A stretch of 58,521 bases of DNA from JAICND01 sp040905905 (GCA_040905905.1 JBBDQN010000004.1:1-58521); one strand, 5' to 3'. Positions 25,818-34,748 are shown, counted from the first letter of the stretch. Notes: generated by a model not told the origin, from the sequence alone. A program made the numbers and translations.

Positions 25818-26861
25818 ATGACCCCTGAAGAAGAACGCATCGCCCTCTTTCTCGACTACGAGAACCTGGCGATCGGTGCGCGCGAGGCGCTCGGCGGAAT
25901 GCGCTTCGACCTCAAGCCGATCGCCGATGCCCTCGCCGAGCGAGGCCGGGTGGTGGCTAGGCGGGCGTATGCCGATTGGTCGATGTTCGATGACGATCGG
26001 CGGATGCTCACCCGCCAGCACGTCGAGCTGATCGAGATCCCCCAGCGCCTGGGAGCTTCCCGCAAGAACGCTGCCGACATCAAACTCGCCGTCGACGCCA
26101 TCGAGCTTGCCTTCGAACGCGATTACATCACCACCTTCGTGATCGGGACGGGCGACTCCGATTTCACGCCCCTGGTTCACAAACTCCGCGAGCTCAACAA
26201 AAAGGTGATAGGTGTAGGCGTGCGGGCATCGACTTCGGCGTTGTTGCCTCCTGCGTGCGACGAATTCCTCTTCTACGAAAACCTGGAATTGGTCGAGGCC
26301 CGCGCCAGCGATGCCAGGCCTGCCGTCACTCCACCCGACCTCGAAATCGAGGAGGCCACCACCGATGAGCGCACCGAAGATCTCGACACCCTGATCACCA
26401 GAACTCTCGGGGGTCTCCAGCGGACGAGCGGCGAGGCGGTGTTGGCGTCATCGTTGAAGCGGGCCTTGCTGCGAAAGGACTCAACCTTCTCTGAAGCCGA
26501 CTACGGGTTCCGGGCCTTTGGCGAACTGCTTCGCCATCTCGCCGAAAAGGGCGTGGTCGAACTGGCCGAAGGGCCTGCCGCAGGGGATCCCGTAGTGCAG
26601 TTCCCGGAGTCGGGTGGGGGAGAGCAGGAGGCGTTCGAACTCGTCCTCGCGGTCGTTCAGGACCTGCAGAAGAGAAACGGCAGTCCCCTTCTCTCGGGTC
26701 TGAAGAACCAGGTGCTCAAACGCAACCCCGACTTCTCGGAGAAGAAGTTTGGTTACGGCGGTTTCCTCCAGTTCCTCAAAGCCGCCGCCACCAAGGGCCT
26801 GCTCAACCTCGAATGGGACGACGCGGTTGACGACTACCGGGTAACCGCCACCAATCGCTGA
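25818..26861 (+). CDS. NYN-domain protein with two OST-HTH/LOTUS domains
   Basis: 347 residues. The N-terminal NYN (PIN-like) domain starts 'IALFLDYENLAIGAREALGG', has the acidic site residues in DYENL, 'NAADIKLAVDAIELAF' and 'VIGTGDSDFTPLVHKLRE', and is predicted to cut RNA. Two OST-HTH/LOTUS modules follow (about 195-255 and 265-340), which bind RNA or partner helicases. This LabA/DUF88 layout is widespread but poorly studied in bacteria. The gene is divergent from the LLM gene, and its stop is 11 bases from the convergent MFS gene. Confidence 0.88.
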   Translation: MTPEEERIALFLDYENLAIGAREALGGMRFDLKPIADALAERGRVVARRAYADWSMFDDDRRMLTRQHVELIEIPQRLGASRKNAADIKLAVDAIELAFERDYITTFVIGTGDSDFTPLVHKLRELNKKVIGVGVRASTSALLPPACDEFLFYENLELVEARASDARPAVTPPDLEIEEATTDERTEDLDTLITRTLGGLQRTSGEAVLASSLKRALLRKDSTFSEADYGFRAFGELLRHLAEKGVVELAEGPAAGDPVVQFPESGGGEQEAFELVLAVVQDLQKRNGSPLLSGLKNQVLKRNPDFSEKKFGYGGFLQFLKAAATKGLLNLEWDDAVDDYRVTATNR

Positions 26862-26872
26862 TCGGTCCCCGG

Positions 26873-28360
26873 TCAATTTCCGTTTTGGCGCGTCGTTTTG
26901 CTCCTCTGGTGTCGATCCTCCGCACCAAAACGGGGGGTTTGGTCACCCCTTAGGGTCCACCATCCGAACAAAGTGGCGAGGGCCAGCAGACATCCCGCGA
27001 TGAAGTAGGTGTCGCCCAGCCCCGCCACCTGAGCCGCCGTTGAGGCCGAAGTCGCACCTCCCGGGGGAAGGACCCCTCCCGAATAAGACCTGACCCGGGA
27101 AGCGAACAATGTTCCCAGGGCGGCGGCTCCGGTTATCTGACCGAGCAACCTCGTGAGGTTGAGCAAACCGCTGCCGATGCCTAGAAAGTGCGGCGGGACC
27201 GAGCTCATGATCGCCACGTTGTTGGGCGATTGGAAGAGCCCCATTCCGATTCCGATGGGGATCGCGAGCGTCAGATAACTCGGAATGGTCAGATCCTCCG
27301 ACAACCCGGTGAGGCGGAAATAGGCCACGGTCAGAATCGCCAACCCGATAATTGAAATACCCCTCACGCCGAAACGGTCGGCAAGGTTGCCAGCGATCGG
27401 AGCGACGATGCCGAGGGCGAACGGGCCTGCCGCCATCACCAGGCCCATTTGCCGGGTCGGGAGGCCGAGGACGCCCTCCAGGTAAAACGGCATGAGAAGG
27501 AAGAAGGCGCTCACCGTCACAAAGGTCACATAGCCGGTGGTGATGCTGACGGACAGCCTGCGGTTGGCGAAGAGCGAGAGGTCGATCATTGGATGGGGAT
27601 GGCGTTTCTCGATCCGGATGAACCCGAATCCGGTCAACGCGGAAACCACCAGCAGGCCGATGACCAGGGGATCTTCGAAACCTCGCTCCTGGGCCATCGT
27701 CAGTCCGAGGGCGAAGGCCAACAAGGACCCACCCAGCACCACCGCCCCTTTCAGGTCAAAGCGTTGCCCGGGGTGGGGTGGGGTGGCCGGCACATGACGC
27801 CAGGCCAAGAGGGTGCCGCCAATCCCGACCGGCAGGTTGACAAGGAAGATGGAGCGCCAGGAGAACGAGGACAACAGAATCCCACCTACCACCGGCCCGG
27901 TCACAACCCCGACCGACACGGCCGTACCGATCCAGCCGAGTGCGCGTCCCCTTTCTCTCGCAGGAAACGCCTCGGTGAGGATGGCCGCCCCCAGCGACAG
28001 GATCATGGTTGCTCCCAAAGCTTGGACTACCCGGAAGATGATCAACCATTCGATCCCCGGTGCCAGGCCACACAGGACCGAGGCGAGGGTAAAGGCGGCC
28101 ATACCCACCACGTAGATCTTCTTTTTGCCAACGACATCGCCCAGTCGACCGACTCCAAGGCTGAGGGCAGCCAGGGTCAGCAGATATGCGAGCGCCACCC
28201 ATTGCACGACAGCAAACGAAGAGTCGAACTCCTCGACCAGCGTGGGGAGGGCGACGTTGACGATGCTCCCGTCGATGGTGGCGAGCAACACACCGGCCGC
28301 GACGGTGCCAAACACCCACCACTTCCGCGGAAAGTTGTCGGGGGAAGCTTCGGGTTCCAC
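26873..28360 (-). CDS. MFS drug-efflux transporter, DHA2 (14-helix) family
   Basis: 495-residue major facilitator of the EmrB/QacA type. Conserved pieces: 'LLATIDGSIVNVALPTL' in helix 1 (motif D1), 'RLGDVVGKKKIYVVG' (motif A), 'VVTGPVVGGILLSSFSWRSIFLVNLPVG' (motif C and the following loop). About 14 hydrophobic segments. It is the third gene of an MFS-DUF2277-MFS operon with seven-base spacing. Substrate unknown, likely hydrophobic compounds. Confidence 0.9.
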   Translation of the reverse strand: MEPEASPDNFPRKWWVFGTVAAGVLLATIDGSIVNVALPTLVEEFDSSFAVVQWVALAYLLTLAALSLGVGRLGDVVGKKKIYVVGMAAFTLASVLCGLAPGIEWLIIFRVVQALGATMILSLGAAILTEAFPARERGRALGWIGTAVSVGVVTGPVVGGILLSSFSWRSIFLVNLPVGIGGTLLAWRHVPATPPHPGQRFDLKGAVVLGGSLLAFALGLTMAQERGFEDPLVIGLLVVSALTGFGFIRIEKRHPHPMIDLSLFANRRLSVSITTGYVTFVTVSAFFLLMPFYLEGVLGLPTRQMGLVMAAGPFALGIVAPIAGNLADRFGVRGISIIGLAILTVAYFRLTGLSEDLTIPSYLTLAIPIGIGMGLFQSPNNVAIMSSVPPHFLGIGSGLLNLTRLLGQITGAAALGTLFASRVRSYSGGVLPPGGATSASTAAQVAGLGDTYFIAGCLLALATLFGWWTLRGDQTPRFGAEDRHQRSKTTRQNGN

Positions 28361-28366
28361 CCGAAG

Positions 28367-28576
28367 TCAGGCCGGCCTGCCTGCAGTGACCTGACCCAGG
28401 AGACGGGCGGCGGTAGCCGCCACCTCGGCGACGGCATCCTCGAAGGCCTCCTGGTTGCGTTTGCTCGGCTGGCGGAATCCCGAGATCTTGCGGATGAACT
28501 GGAGGGCGGCGGCTTCGATCTCGGGCGAGGTCGCGACCTCGCTGCCCTCGCGGAGTTGTTTGATAGACCTACACAT
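28367..28576 (-). CDS. DUF2277 protein
   Basis: 69-residue cytoplasmic protein starting 'MCRSIKQLREGSEVATSPEIEAAALQFIRKISGFRQPS', the diagnostic block of DUF2277. Function unknown; the family is small, helical and common in actinobacteria. It sits between two MFS genes with gaps of 9 and 6 bases, so it is surely co-transcribed. Confidence 0.9.
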   Translation of the reverse strand: MCRSIKQLREGSEVATSPEIEAAALQFIRKISGFRQPSKRNQEAFEDAVAEVAATAARLLGQVTAGRPA

Positions 28577-28585
28577 CCCGCCAGC

Positions 28586-29776
28586 CTATGAGGCTTTCGG
28601 AGATGTCTCGTACCGGTGGGCATGGGGGAGCAGACTCACCCCGAGCAGCGCCAGGAGGACCACATTGACAATAAGGACCGGTTGCACCCCGTATCGCACC
28701 GCCAGCGCTGGCACCACGAGCAAAGGCACTAGCCGCAGAGAGTCAGCCATTGTCTGGCTGGCGGCCTGCACCCGCCCGGTCAGATGATGGGGAGTCCGGG
28801 TTTGCAGAATGGTTCGATAGACCGGGACCATCACTCCGATCACCGCTCCCCAGACCAGGGCCCCGGCCACCACCACGACCATTCGATCGGTTCCCACGTA
28901 GATCAACCCTCCTAGGCCGTTGAGCGCTACGACGGTCGCCAGACCGCGAGTGCTTCGCCAAAAGGCGGGCAACTTCGGCATCATCAGCGTTCCCGTCACC
29001 AGGCCAACCCCGAACAAGGAGTTGACCCAACCCAGCGCCTCGGGTCCGGTCTTTAGAACCTCCCTGTAGAAGAGAGGCTCCAGAGCACTGAAGGCGCCAA
29101 ATGCCAGCCAGACGCTGGAACCGGCCAGCAACACAAAGCGGAGGTCCGCTCGCGAGAGGACATAGCGAGCGCCGGCGGTGACCTCCTCACGGAAGCCCGT
29201 TTGCCGTTCTGCCGGCAGGACCGGTCGCAACCGGATGCCCGACACGAGCAGTGCCCCGACCAGCGACGTGGCGGCGTCGAGAACAAAGATTGCGTCGAGT
29301 GAGAGATAACGCACGGCGAGGGCACCTGCCGCGGGCCCGACGATGAAAGCCGCCCACCCGGCTCCTTCGAGCCAACTGTTGATCCTCGTCAGTTCGGCCA
29401 CATCGTCGGTCAGATAGGGGCCCAGAGACGCCACCGCCGTGTAGATCGGGGCGCCCAACAGCCCAATCAGAAATACCAGAATCGTCAAATGGCCCAGGCT
29501 TCCTGCCATGGTCACCGCGAGGGCGGCAGGTACAAACGTGATCTCGAACACCACCAACACCCGCCGCGGGCCCAAACGATCTACCAGGTAACCCGACCAC
29601 AACGACCCGACCAGAGATGCCACTCCCAACGCTCCCATCACCACCGCCAGTTGGGCGGCGGTGGCCTGGAACTCGTACGTCGCCTTGCCCCAGATGCCGA
29701 CAAAAAAGGCAGCCTCCCCGCCGACACGCGAGATAAAACGCGCCAGCGCGGCGCGACCCAGGGGGGAAACCGACAT
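28586..29776 (-). CDS. MFS transporter (MFS_3/enterobactin-exporter type)
   Basis: 396-residue, 12-helix major facilitator. Helix 2-3 loop 'LWSGYLVDRLGPRRVLVV' is motif A, and the N-terminal 'ARFISRVGGEAAFFVGIWGKATYEFQATAAQLA' suits the EntS-like MFS_3 group. First gene of an operon with DUF2277 and a DHA2 transporter. ATG 29776 is 23 bases from the divergent ClC start. Substrate unknown. Confidence 0.85.
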   Translation of the reverse strand: MSVSPLGRAALARFISRVGGEAAFFVGIWGKATYEFQATAAQLAVVMGALGVASLVGSLWSGYLVDRLGPRRVLVVFEITFVPAALAVTMAGSLGHLTILVFLIGLLGAPIYTAVASLGPYLTDDVAELTRINSWLEGAGWAAFIVGPAAGALAVRYLSLDAIFVLDAATSLVGALLVSGIRLRPVLPAERQTGFREEVTAGARYVLSRADLRFVLLAGSSVWLAFGAFSALEPLFYREVLKTGPEALGWVNSLFGVGLVTGTLMMPKLPAFWRSTRGLATVVALNGLGGLIYVGTDRMVVVVAGALVWGAVIGVMVPVYRTILQTRTPHHLTGRVQAASQTMADSLRLVPLLVVPALAVRYGVQPVLIVNVVLLALLGVSLLPHAHRYETSPKAS

Positions 29777-29787
29777 GCGGCGATAAA

Positions 29788-29799
29788 ACCTAACTAGGT
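29788..29799. promoter_or_regulatory. Short inverted repeat between divergent MFS and ClC genes
   Basis: ACCTA-AC-TAGGT, a perfect five-base inverted repeat with two-base spacer, occupying half of the 23-base gap. The tiny gap means promoters must overlap the coding starts. It could be a regulator site; chance is not excluded. Confidence 0.25.
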
Positions 29800-31926
29800 G
29801 TGGTTACCCTCGCCGGGTTAGTAGTGGCAACCCTCAAAGACTTTCTTGGACGATGGCGTCGTCACCCGGCGGTAGAGGTCCTCACTGAACGAGAAACCAC
29901 CGGTTTGCTGGCAGTGGCTGCCGTGGTTGGCGGTGGGATTGGGGTGGGGGCTGCCGGGCTGGTGCTTGTCATCGATGGCATCGAAGACGGGTTTGCAGCC
30001 CTGGAGGGGTGGGCGGGAGGGACCCGGTGGTGGGTGTTTGTCGCCGTGCCCCTCGGTTTCTGGCTGGCCTGGTTGGTGTCGCAACGGGTGGCGCCCGAAA
30101 TCGAAGGCGACGGCGTTCCCGAGGTAGTCACCGGTCTGACCATCCGCGGGGGGCGGATCCGGGGACGGGTGGTTCCCGCCAAGATGGTGGCAACTGCTCT
30201 GACCCTCGGTGGCGGAGGTTCAGGGGGACGAGAGGGCCCCATCGTGCAAATCGGCGCCGCCATCGGCTCGGTGGTCTCCCGATTCTTCCGGATGGGAGAG
30301 GATCAGATCCGCAGCATGGTGGCCGCTGGAGCGGGGGCCGGCATCGGCGCCAGCTTCAATGCTCCAATCGCCGGAATGCTCTTTGCCCTCGAGGTGATAA
30401 TCGGCAGCTTTGCGGTGCGCCATGTCTCGGCGATCGTCATCGCCTCGGTGGTGGCTGCCATCACTACCCGGAGCCTGGTTGGTGCAGAGTTGACCCTGCG
30501 GGCCACCTCTTACAGCTTCGACGACTTCCGGTTGCTCTTCCTCTATATCGGCCTGGCCCTGCTGGCTGCTTTCGCTGGGATTGCATTTTTGAGACTCATC
30601 GACCTGGTCGATCGCTCGGTGCGCAAGCGGCAGCTCGGGTGGCGCCGTCCGGTGGGATTCGGCCTGCTGGTAGCCGCCATCGGCTTCTTCGTCCCCGACA
30701 TCCTCGGCACGGGCCAGGAGTTTCTCCAGCGGCTCCTGTTTGAGTCCGAGGTGGCCGAACAGGTGACCGGCGGAACGGCCAGACTCGACCTTGCCGCATG
30801 GTGGGCACTAGGAATCCTCGCCTTCGCCAAGCTGATCGCCACCGCCTTCACAACAACCTCGGGTGGGGCCGGGGGCTCGTTTTTTCCAAGCCTGTTTATC
30901 GGTGGCGTGCTGGGGGCCGCGGCCGGACGTCTGCTCGATCCCGTGTGGTCTTTTGGAACCCTTGAACCGGGAGCGCTGGCGGTCGTCGGGATGGCCACGA
31001 TGGTGGCGGCCGTAGCAAGGGCACCTCTCACCGCCATGATGCTCGTCTTCGAGGTCACCGGCGGTGGTGACTACGGGCTCATCCTCCCACTGATGCTGGG
31101 CACCACCCTCGCCACCTTCTTGGCCGAGCGCTTCTATCCCGGCAGCATCTATATGGCAGCCCTGCGCCGCCGGGGCATCTCCGTCGCGAGCCACGGTGAC
31201 GTCGATCTGCTCGACACGGTTCTGGTGGGCGAAGTGATGCATAAGCCGCACATGGTGGCCCGGTCCGACCAGATGGTGGGTGATGTCCATCGGGAGATGA
31301 ATCGCTATCGGTACAACGGGGTAGTGGTGGTTGACGGTCCTGACCTGGTCGGCATCCTCACGGTGAGCGACATTGTCCGAGCCGGAACCGGAGCCGAGGG
31401 GATGACCGTGGGCGATGTGATGACCCGACGACCAGTCACGGTTACTCCCTCCACCCAGGTGTCACGCGCCCTCGAGCGGATGGCGGGTTTAGCCGTGGGT
31501 AGGTTGCCAGTGGTCGTCGATGACGGCAGCGGCCAGTTTCTCGGATTGTTCCGCAGGGAGGAGGCAGTCCGTGCCTACCACCAGGCCCTGGCCGGTCGGA
31601 CCGATCGCGAATTGGTGCGGCGGCGACTCGACCAGCGCACCGATCCGGGGGCTGGCTACTACGACTTTCGAGTGCCAAGCGAGTCGATGGCCGATGGCAA
31701 GCTTGTGCGGGAAATTTCCTGGCCTGACGGCTCCACCCTGGTTTCCGTGCGACGGATGCGTGCCGTCCTCGTTCCCACCGGTGCAACCAGGTTGTTGGCC
31801 GACGATGTCGTCACCGCCTTCGGCACTCCTTCCTCACGGAGCGAGATGATCAACCGTCTCAACGCCGGGGTGGAGGAGCCCACTGCCGAGATTTTTCTTA
31901 CCGACAGCGAAGAAACCGGGCCGTAG
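29800..31926 (+). CDS. ClC chloride channel/transporter with CBS pair and RCK_C-like tail
   Basis: 708 residues. ClC core (about 35-450) has the selectivity motifs 'GGGSGGREGPIVQIGAAIGS' (gating Glu in GREGP) and 'GGAGGSFFPSLFIGGVLGAAAG'. Two CBS domains follow (about 475-600; 'VGEVMHKPHMVARSDQMVGDV' and 'VGDVMTRRPVTVTPSTQV'), then about 85 residues ending in an RCK_C/TrkA-C-like fold ('MADGKLVREISWPDGSTLVSVRRMRAVLVPTGATRLLADDVV'). CBS and RCK_C modules bind nucleotides, possibly c-di-AMP for RCK_C, so gating may be ligand-controlled. GTG 29800 is used; a GTG seven codons later is possible. Confidence 0.9.
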   Translation: MVTLAGLVVATLKDFLGRWRRHPAVEVLTERETTGLLAVAAVVGGGIGVGAAGLVLVIDGIEDGFAALEGWAGGTRWWVFVAVPLGFWLAWLVSQRVAPEIEGDGVPEVVTGLTIRGGRIRGRVVPAKMVATALTLGGGGSGGREGPIVQIGAAIGSVVSRFFRMGEDQIRSMVAAGAGAGIGASFNAPIAGMLFALEVIIGSFAVRHVSAIVIASVVAAITTRSLVGAELTLRATSYSFDDFRLLFLYIGLALLAAFAGIAFLRLIDLVDRSVRKRQLGWRRPVGFGLLVAAIGFFVPDILGTGQEFLQRLLFESEVAEQVTGGTARLDLAAWWALGILAFAKLIATAFTTTSGGAGGSFFPSLFIGGVLGAAAGRLLDPVWSFGTLEPGALAVVGMATMVAAVARAPLTAMMLVFEVTGGGDYGLILPLMLGTTLATFLAERFYPGSIYMAALRRRGISVASHGDVDLLDTVLVGEVMHKPHMVARSDQMVGDVHREMNRYRYNGVVVVDGPDLVGILTVSDIVRAGTGAEGMTVGDVMTRRPVTVTPSTQVSRALERMAGLAVGRLPVVVDDGSGQFLGLFRREEAVRAYHQALAGRTDRELVRRRLDQRTDPGAGYYDFRVPSESMADGKLVREISWPDGSTLVSVRRMRAVLVPTGATRLLADDVVTAFGTPSSRSEMINRLNAGVEEPTAEIFLTDSEETGP

Positions 31927-31935
31927 TATCCCCTA

Positions 31936-32892
31936 ATGACACCAGGCCAAGCCTTCCTCGTAGCTGCCGTGGTAATCCTCGTACTGGCCGTCGTGCTCAA
32001 TCGACGCCGCCAGTCGTTGCGCGTCGAACTGGGGATCGAACCTCGCGAGAAGAAGCGGCGGATGCCAAGTCCGGCACCACAAGCCTCAATCGAGATCGAT
32101 CATGCCCGACCCGTGATGGCCGACTTCAAGGTGGAGGGAACCGCCGCCCACGTGCGCTTCGATGTTCCCTATCCCCCGGATGGTGATGAGGTCCTGGCCG
32201 ACCTGCTCTTGGGAGAGGCCATCGAGGTGGTACGGGAGAGACGGCACCTCCTGCCCTTGGGAAACCTCACCGAGGTGGTGGCATTGGCGGGGCGCGGCGA
32301 GTTCGTGGAGGTGGGGAGGACCCGGCTCGATACTCCCGGGCAGTTGCCCCCGAAGGTTGACCGGATGGGCATTCTCAATCTCTCAAACTTGGGACGTGAT
32401 CCCCTCCAGCAGTCATTCTCCGACGCAACGACCTCCGAGCTGATGCCAGGCACTCTTGCCCACGAGCGGAAGGACGAATTAGGTCCTCTCATGAATGAGT
32501 TGCGGTTACCAAAGGCGATCGACACTGGTCTTCGGGCCCAGGGCATCGATCCGGCCTCCGCCTCGGCAGGCGAACTAGTGGTGGGGGTTCTGAAGTTGTT
32601 CGGGTACCAGGTAAACGCGGCTGGGCTGTCGGGGTGGATTGCCAACAAAGGCGGAGACAGGACCTTCATCGTCGAGGACAGATATAAGCCGGGCGATCAC
32701 CCCGAACTCGACGAAGCCTCCATCCGTCGATTTATGGTCGAGTTCGGCACGAGTGGAGCCAACCGGGGACTACTGGTATCCGAGAAATATGGGCCCTTCG
32801 AGATCTACGGGCTCGAGAAACGGGAGCCCCGGGTGCGGTTTATCACCCGGGAACGTATTCAGAAGCTGATCGACTCTCTAGCGATCTCCTGA
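31936..32892 (+). CDS. Membrane-anchored protein with restriction-endonuclease-fold-like C-terminus
   Basis: 318 residues. One N-terminal transmembrane helix ('AFLVAAVVILVLAVVL') then a basic stretch and a large soluble part. The C-terminal ~110 residues ('ELVVGVLKLFGYQVNAAG', 'RTFIVEDRYKPGDH', 'ANRGLLVSEKYGPFEIYGL', 'VRFITRERIQKLIDSL') follow the order of an Mrr-like nuclease fold. The catalytic (E/Q)xK position reads EDR, so it is probably inactive as a nuclease; this is a pattern-based guess. It follows the ClC stop by nine bases and precedes tatA. Function unknown. Confidence 0.5.
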   Translation: MTPGQAFLVAAVVILVLAVVLNRRRQSLRVELGIEPREKKRRMPSPAPQASIEIDHARPVMADFKVEGTAAHVRFDVPYPPDGDEVLADLLLGEAIEVVRERRHLLPLGNLTEVVALAGRGEFVEVGRTRLDTPGQLPPKVDRMGILNLSNLGRDPLQQSFSDATTSELMPGTLAHERKDELGPLMNELRLPKAIDTGLRAQGIDPASASAGELVVGVLKLFGYQVNAAGLSGWIANKGGDRTFIVEDRYKPGDHPELDEASIRRFMVEFGTSGANRGLLVSEKYGPFEIYGLEKREPRVRFITRERIQKLIDSLAIS

Positions 32893-32962
32893 CTCCGTTT
32901 GGGCCTTGAGGTCTGGATACCGGGCCCGGCTAGGCTATAGGTATAAGGAGGCCTCACCCGCA

Positions 32963-33154
32963 ATGTTTTCACCAAAAGGTCCCGAATGGATCATCATCCT
33001 CGTGGTGGTGCTGCTGATTTTCGGCGCTCGTAAACTTCCCGAACTGGCTCGTTCGCTTGGAGCCTCAGCCAAAGAGTTCCGCAAGGGAATCCAGGAAGGC
33101 TCGCAGGAAGCTGACGCGACTAACGAAGGAATGCCGGTCGAGAAGGATTCCTGA
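32963..33154 (+). CDS. tatA: Sec-independent translocase subunit TatA
   Basis: 63-residue TatA/E. Short N-terminus 'MFSPKGPEW', a transmembrane helix 'IIILVVVLLIFGARKLPELARSLG' with the conserved FG hinge and amphipathic helix 'ASAKEFRKGIQEG'. It oligomerises to form the pore for folded proteins. ATG 32963 has AAGGAGG 10 bases upstream, which rules out the longer in-frame start. No tatB or tatC is adjacent. Confidence 0.93.
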   Translation: MFSPKGPEWIIILVVVLLIFGARKLPELARSLGASAKEFRKGIQEGSQEADATNEGMPVEKDS

Positions 33155-33157
33155 CCC

Positions 33158-33173
33158 GGACTGCGACCAGTCC
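33158..33173. terminator. Hairpin between convergent tatA and peroxiredoxin genes
   Basis: Stem GGACTG/CAGTCC with CGAC loop in the 30-base gap, followed on the plus strand by a CCCTTTCT tract. An alternative CTGCG/CGCAG stem overlaps it. Probable bidirectional terminator. Confidence 0.5.
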
Positions 33174-33184
33174 GCAGCCCTTTC

Positions 33185-33637
33185 TCAGGCCAGGGCGCGT
33201 TCGTATTCGTTGAAGTCCCGTACCTGGTCGATTTGATCCGTCGCGATGACTTCGGTGACCACACCCTCAGGATCGAGGACGTAGGTCGAACGCATCGCAA
33301 CTCCCAGGACGGGATTGAAACATCCATATGCCTGGGCTGTAGCCCCGTGCGGCCAGTGATCGGACAGAATCGGGAAAGTGAAACCTTGATCCTTGGCCCA
33401 ACGACGGTTCGAGGCGACACTGTCGCAAGTGATCACAGCCACCTTGACCCCTCTGGCTTCCAACGATGAGAAGTTGTCACGAAGCGTGCACAATTCGGCC
33501 TGGCAAGTGCGGGTAAAAGCCCACGGGATAAAAACCACCATGGCCTTCGACCCCGCCAGATCGCTGAGTGTTCGAGTCTCCCAATTCTGATCTCGCAGCT
33601 CGAATTCCGGGGCCCGGCTCCCTACTTCAGCGACCAT
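33185..33637 (-). CDS. Peroxiredoxin (AhpE-like, AhpC/TSA family)
   Basis: 150-residue thiol peroxidase. Start 'VGSRAPEFELRDQNWETRTLSDL', active site 'FIPWAFTRTCQAELCTLRDN' with peroxidatic Cys in the TxxC setting and a nearby second Cys four residues on that could resolve it. 'TFPILSDHWPHGATAQAYGCF' is the conserved middle block. Closest in pattern to mycobacterial AhpE. ATG 33637 has AGGAG at six bases; the TTG two codons upstream does not. It reduces hydrogen or organic peroxides in the cytoplasm. Confidence 0.88.
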   Translation of the reverse strand: MVAEVGSRAPEFELRDQNWETRTLSDLAGSKAMVVFIPWAFTRTCQAELCTLRDNFSSLEARGVKVAVITCDSVASNRRWAKDQGFTFPILSDHWPHGATAQAYGCFNPVLGVAMRSTYVLDPEGVVTEVIATDQIDQVRDFNEYERALA

Positions 33638-33657
33638 TACCAACTCCTACTCACCAG

Positions 33658-34689
33658 CTACATCTCACCGGTCATGTCTTCCAACAACACCCTTGCCGCC
33701 CAGCCCACCGGATCGCCGAGTTCGGTCGCCAAAGGGAGACGCTCGGGCCCACTCCAGATACCGTCGACGGCCGCTTGGCCGTAGCGTTTTTCGACCTCCA
33801 TACAAAACTGGGCGCCCTGTCTGGTCAGGTCGGAGTTTGCGAGCGGTATCCCCAGCATGGGACCTTCGCTTGGGCCCGGGGAGCGGAGCCGGTCAAGGGA
33901 CGGGAGCATCTGCGCAAAGGCCCGACCGACCAGCGCCTGGGTATAACCGGTGGAGAGAGCCAGGAATCCCTCGACGGCGCGGCGGTGGGGCAACGCATCG
34001 TTTCCTCCCATCATTCGTTCCAGGGCGGCCGGATCTCCAGCAGTGAGGGCCTCGGGGTCGGAATTGAACAACTCCATGATTTTGTCGGGATCGGGCACCA
34101 GATGAACGGCATAACTTCCCAGCAGTCTCGATAGGTGTTCGATCAGCCAGGGAACCGAAAACAGGCCGCGATGGACGATTTCGGAGGCAACTGCCCAAAG
34201 TCGTACCTCCCGGGGGTCGACCCCGGTTGACTCATGGACCCGCTCGATGCCCGGTCCCAGCAGCACTAGCGAACCCGGTCGTTCGATGGGTAGCCCTGCC
34301 TCGAACGCTCCCGCATAACCAGAAGCGATGGTCCCCACCACCGTTCCCACCTGCATTCCGGCAAGAGCCGCGCCCATTCCCGGAACCGGCCCTGCGGCGG
34401 AGTCCGCAATCGTCTCGGCCAAGTATCCAAAACCTTCGAGCGTCTGCTCGACCCACTGCCGGGAGTCGACTACCACAACTTCGGGTGGGGGGGCGAGGGG
34501 AAAGGGTGCTTCGGGTTCCAGCCGCGCCTGAGCGAAGTGGCTCAACTCCACCATCTGTTCAACAGCCCAGGGGTCAATGGCAGCCCGTTCGCCGGCCAGA
34601 TGGCGGGCCACCTCCCCGGCCAACTTCCAGTTGATGGGTCCTGGCTGATTGAACAGCTCAAACAGCCGGGCGAAGAGATCGTCGCTCAT
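33658..34689 (-). CDS. DUF2342 zinc-metallopeptidase-like protein, degenerate active site
   Basis: 343 residues of the actinobacterial DUF2342 family, annotated elsewhere as zinc-dependent metalloprotease or F420-associated protein. Matches include 'LGPGIERVHESTGVDPREVRLWAVASEIVH', 'VPWLIEHLSRLLGSY' and 'STGYTQALVGRAFAQMLP'. Where the family has an HExxH-type helix before VPWL, this copy reads SEIVH, so the first His ligand is lost and catalysis is doubtful. ATG 34689 is used; the longer frame starts inside the heptamer array. 20 bases upstream of the peroxiredoxin. Confidence 0.8.
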   Translation of the reverse strand: MSDDLFARLFELFNQPGPINWKLAGEVARHLAGERAAIDPWAVEQMVELSHFAQARLEPEAPFPLAPPPEVVVVDSRQWVEQTLEGFGYLAETIADSAAGPVPGMGAALAGMQVGTVVGTIASGYAGAFEAGLPIERPGSLVLLGPGIERVHESTGVDPREVRLWAVASEIVHRGLFSVPWLIEHLSRLLGSYAVHLVPDPDKIMELFNSDPEALTAGDPAALERMMGGNDALPHRRAVEGFLALSTGYTQALVGRAFAQMLPSLDRLRSPGPSEGPMLGIPLANSDLTRQGAQFCMEVEKRYGQAAVDGIWSGPERLPLATELGDPVGWAARVLLEDMTGEM

Positions 34690-34701
34690 GACGACGGCAA
34701 T

Positions 34702-34726
34702 CGGAAGGCGGAAGACGGAAGACGAG
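34702..34726. repeat. Short direct heptamer array (CGGAAGR)
   Basis: Three consecutive heptamers CGGAAGG, CGGAAGA, CGGAAGA then a partial CGAG, in the 59-base gap between the divergent DUF2342 and moaE genes. Same seven-base periodicity as the arrays at 19828 and 38125, with a different unit and no facing arm. Confidence 0.6.
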
Positions 34727-34748
34727 CCTCGTCCATACACTGCATGTT

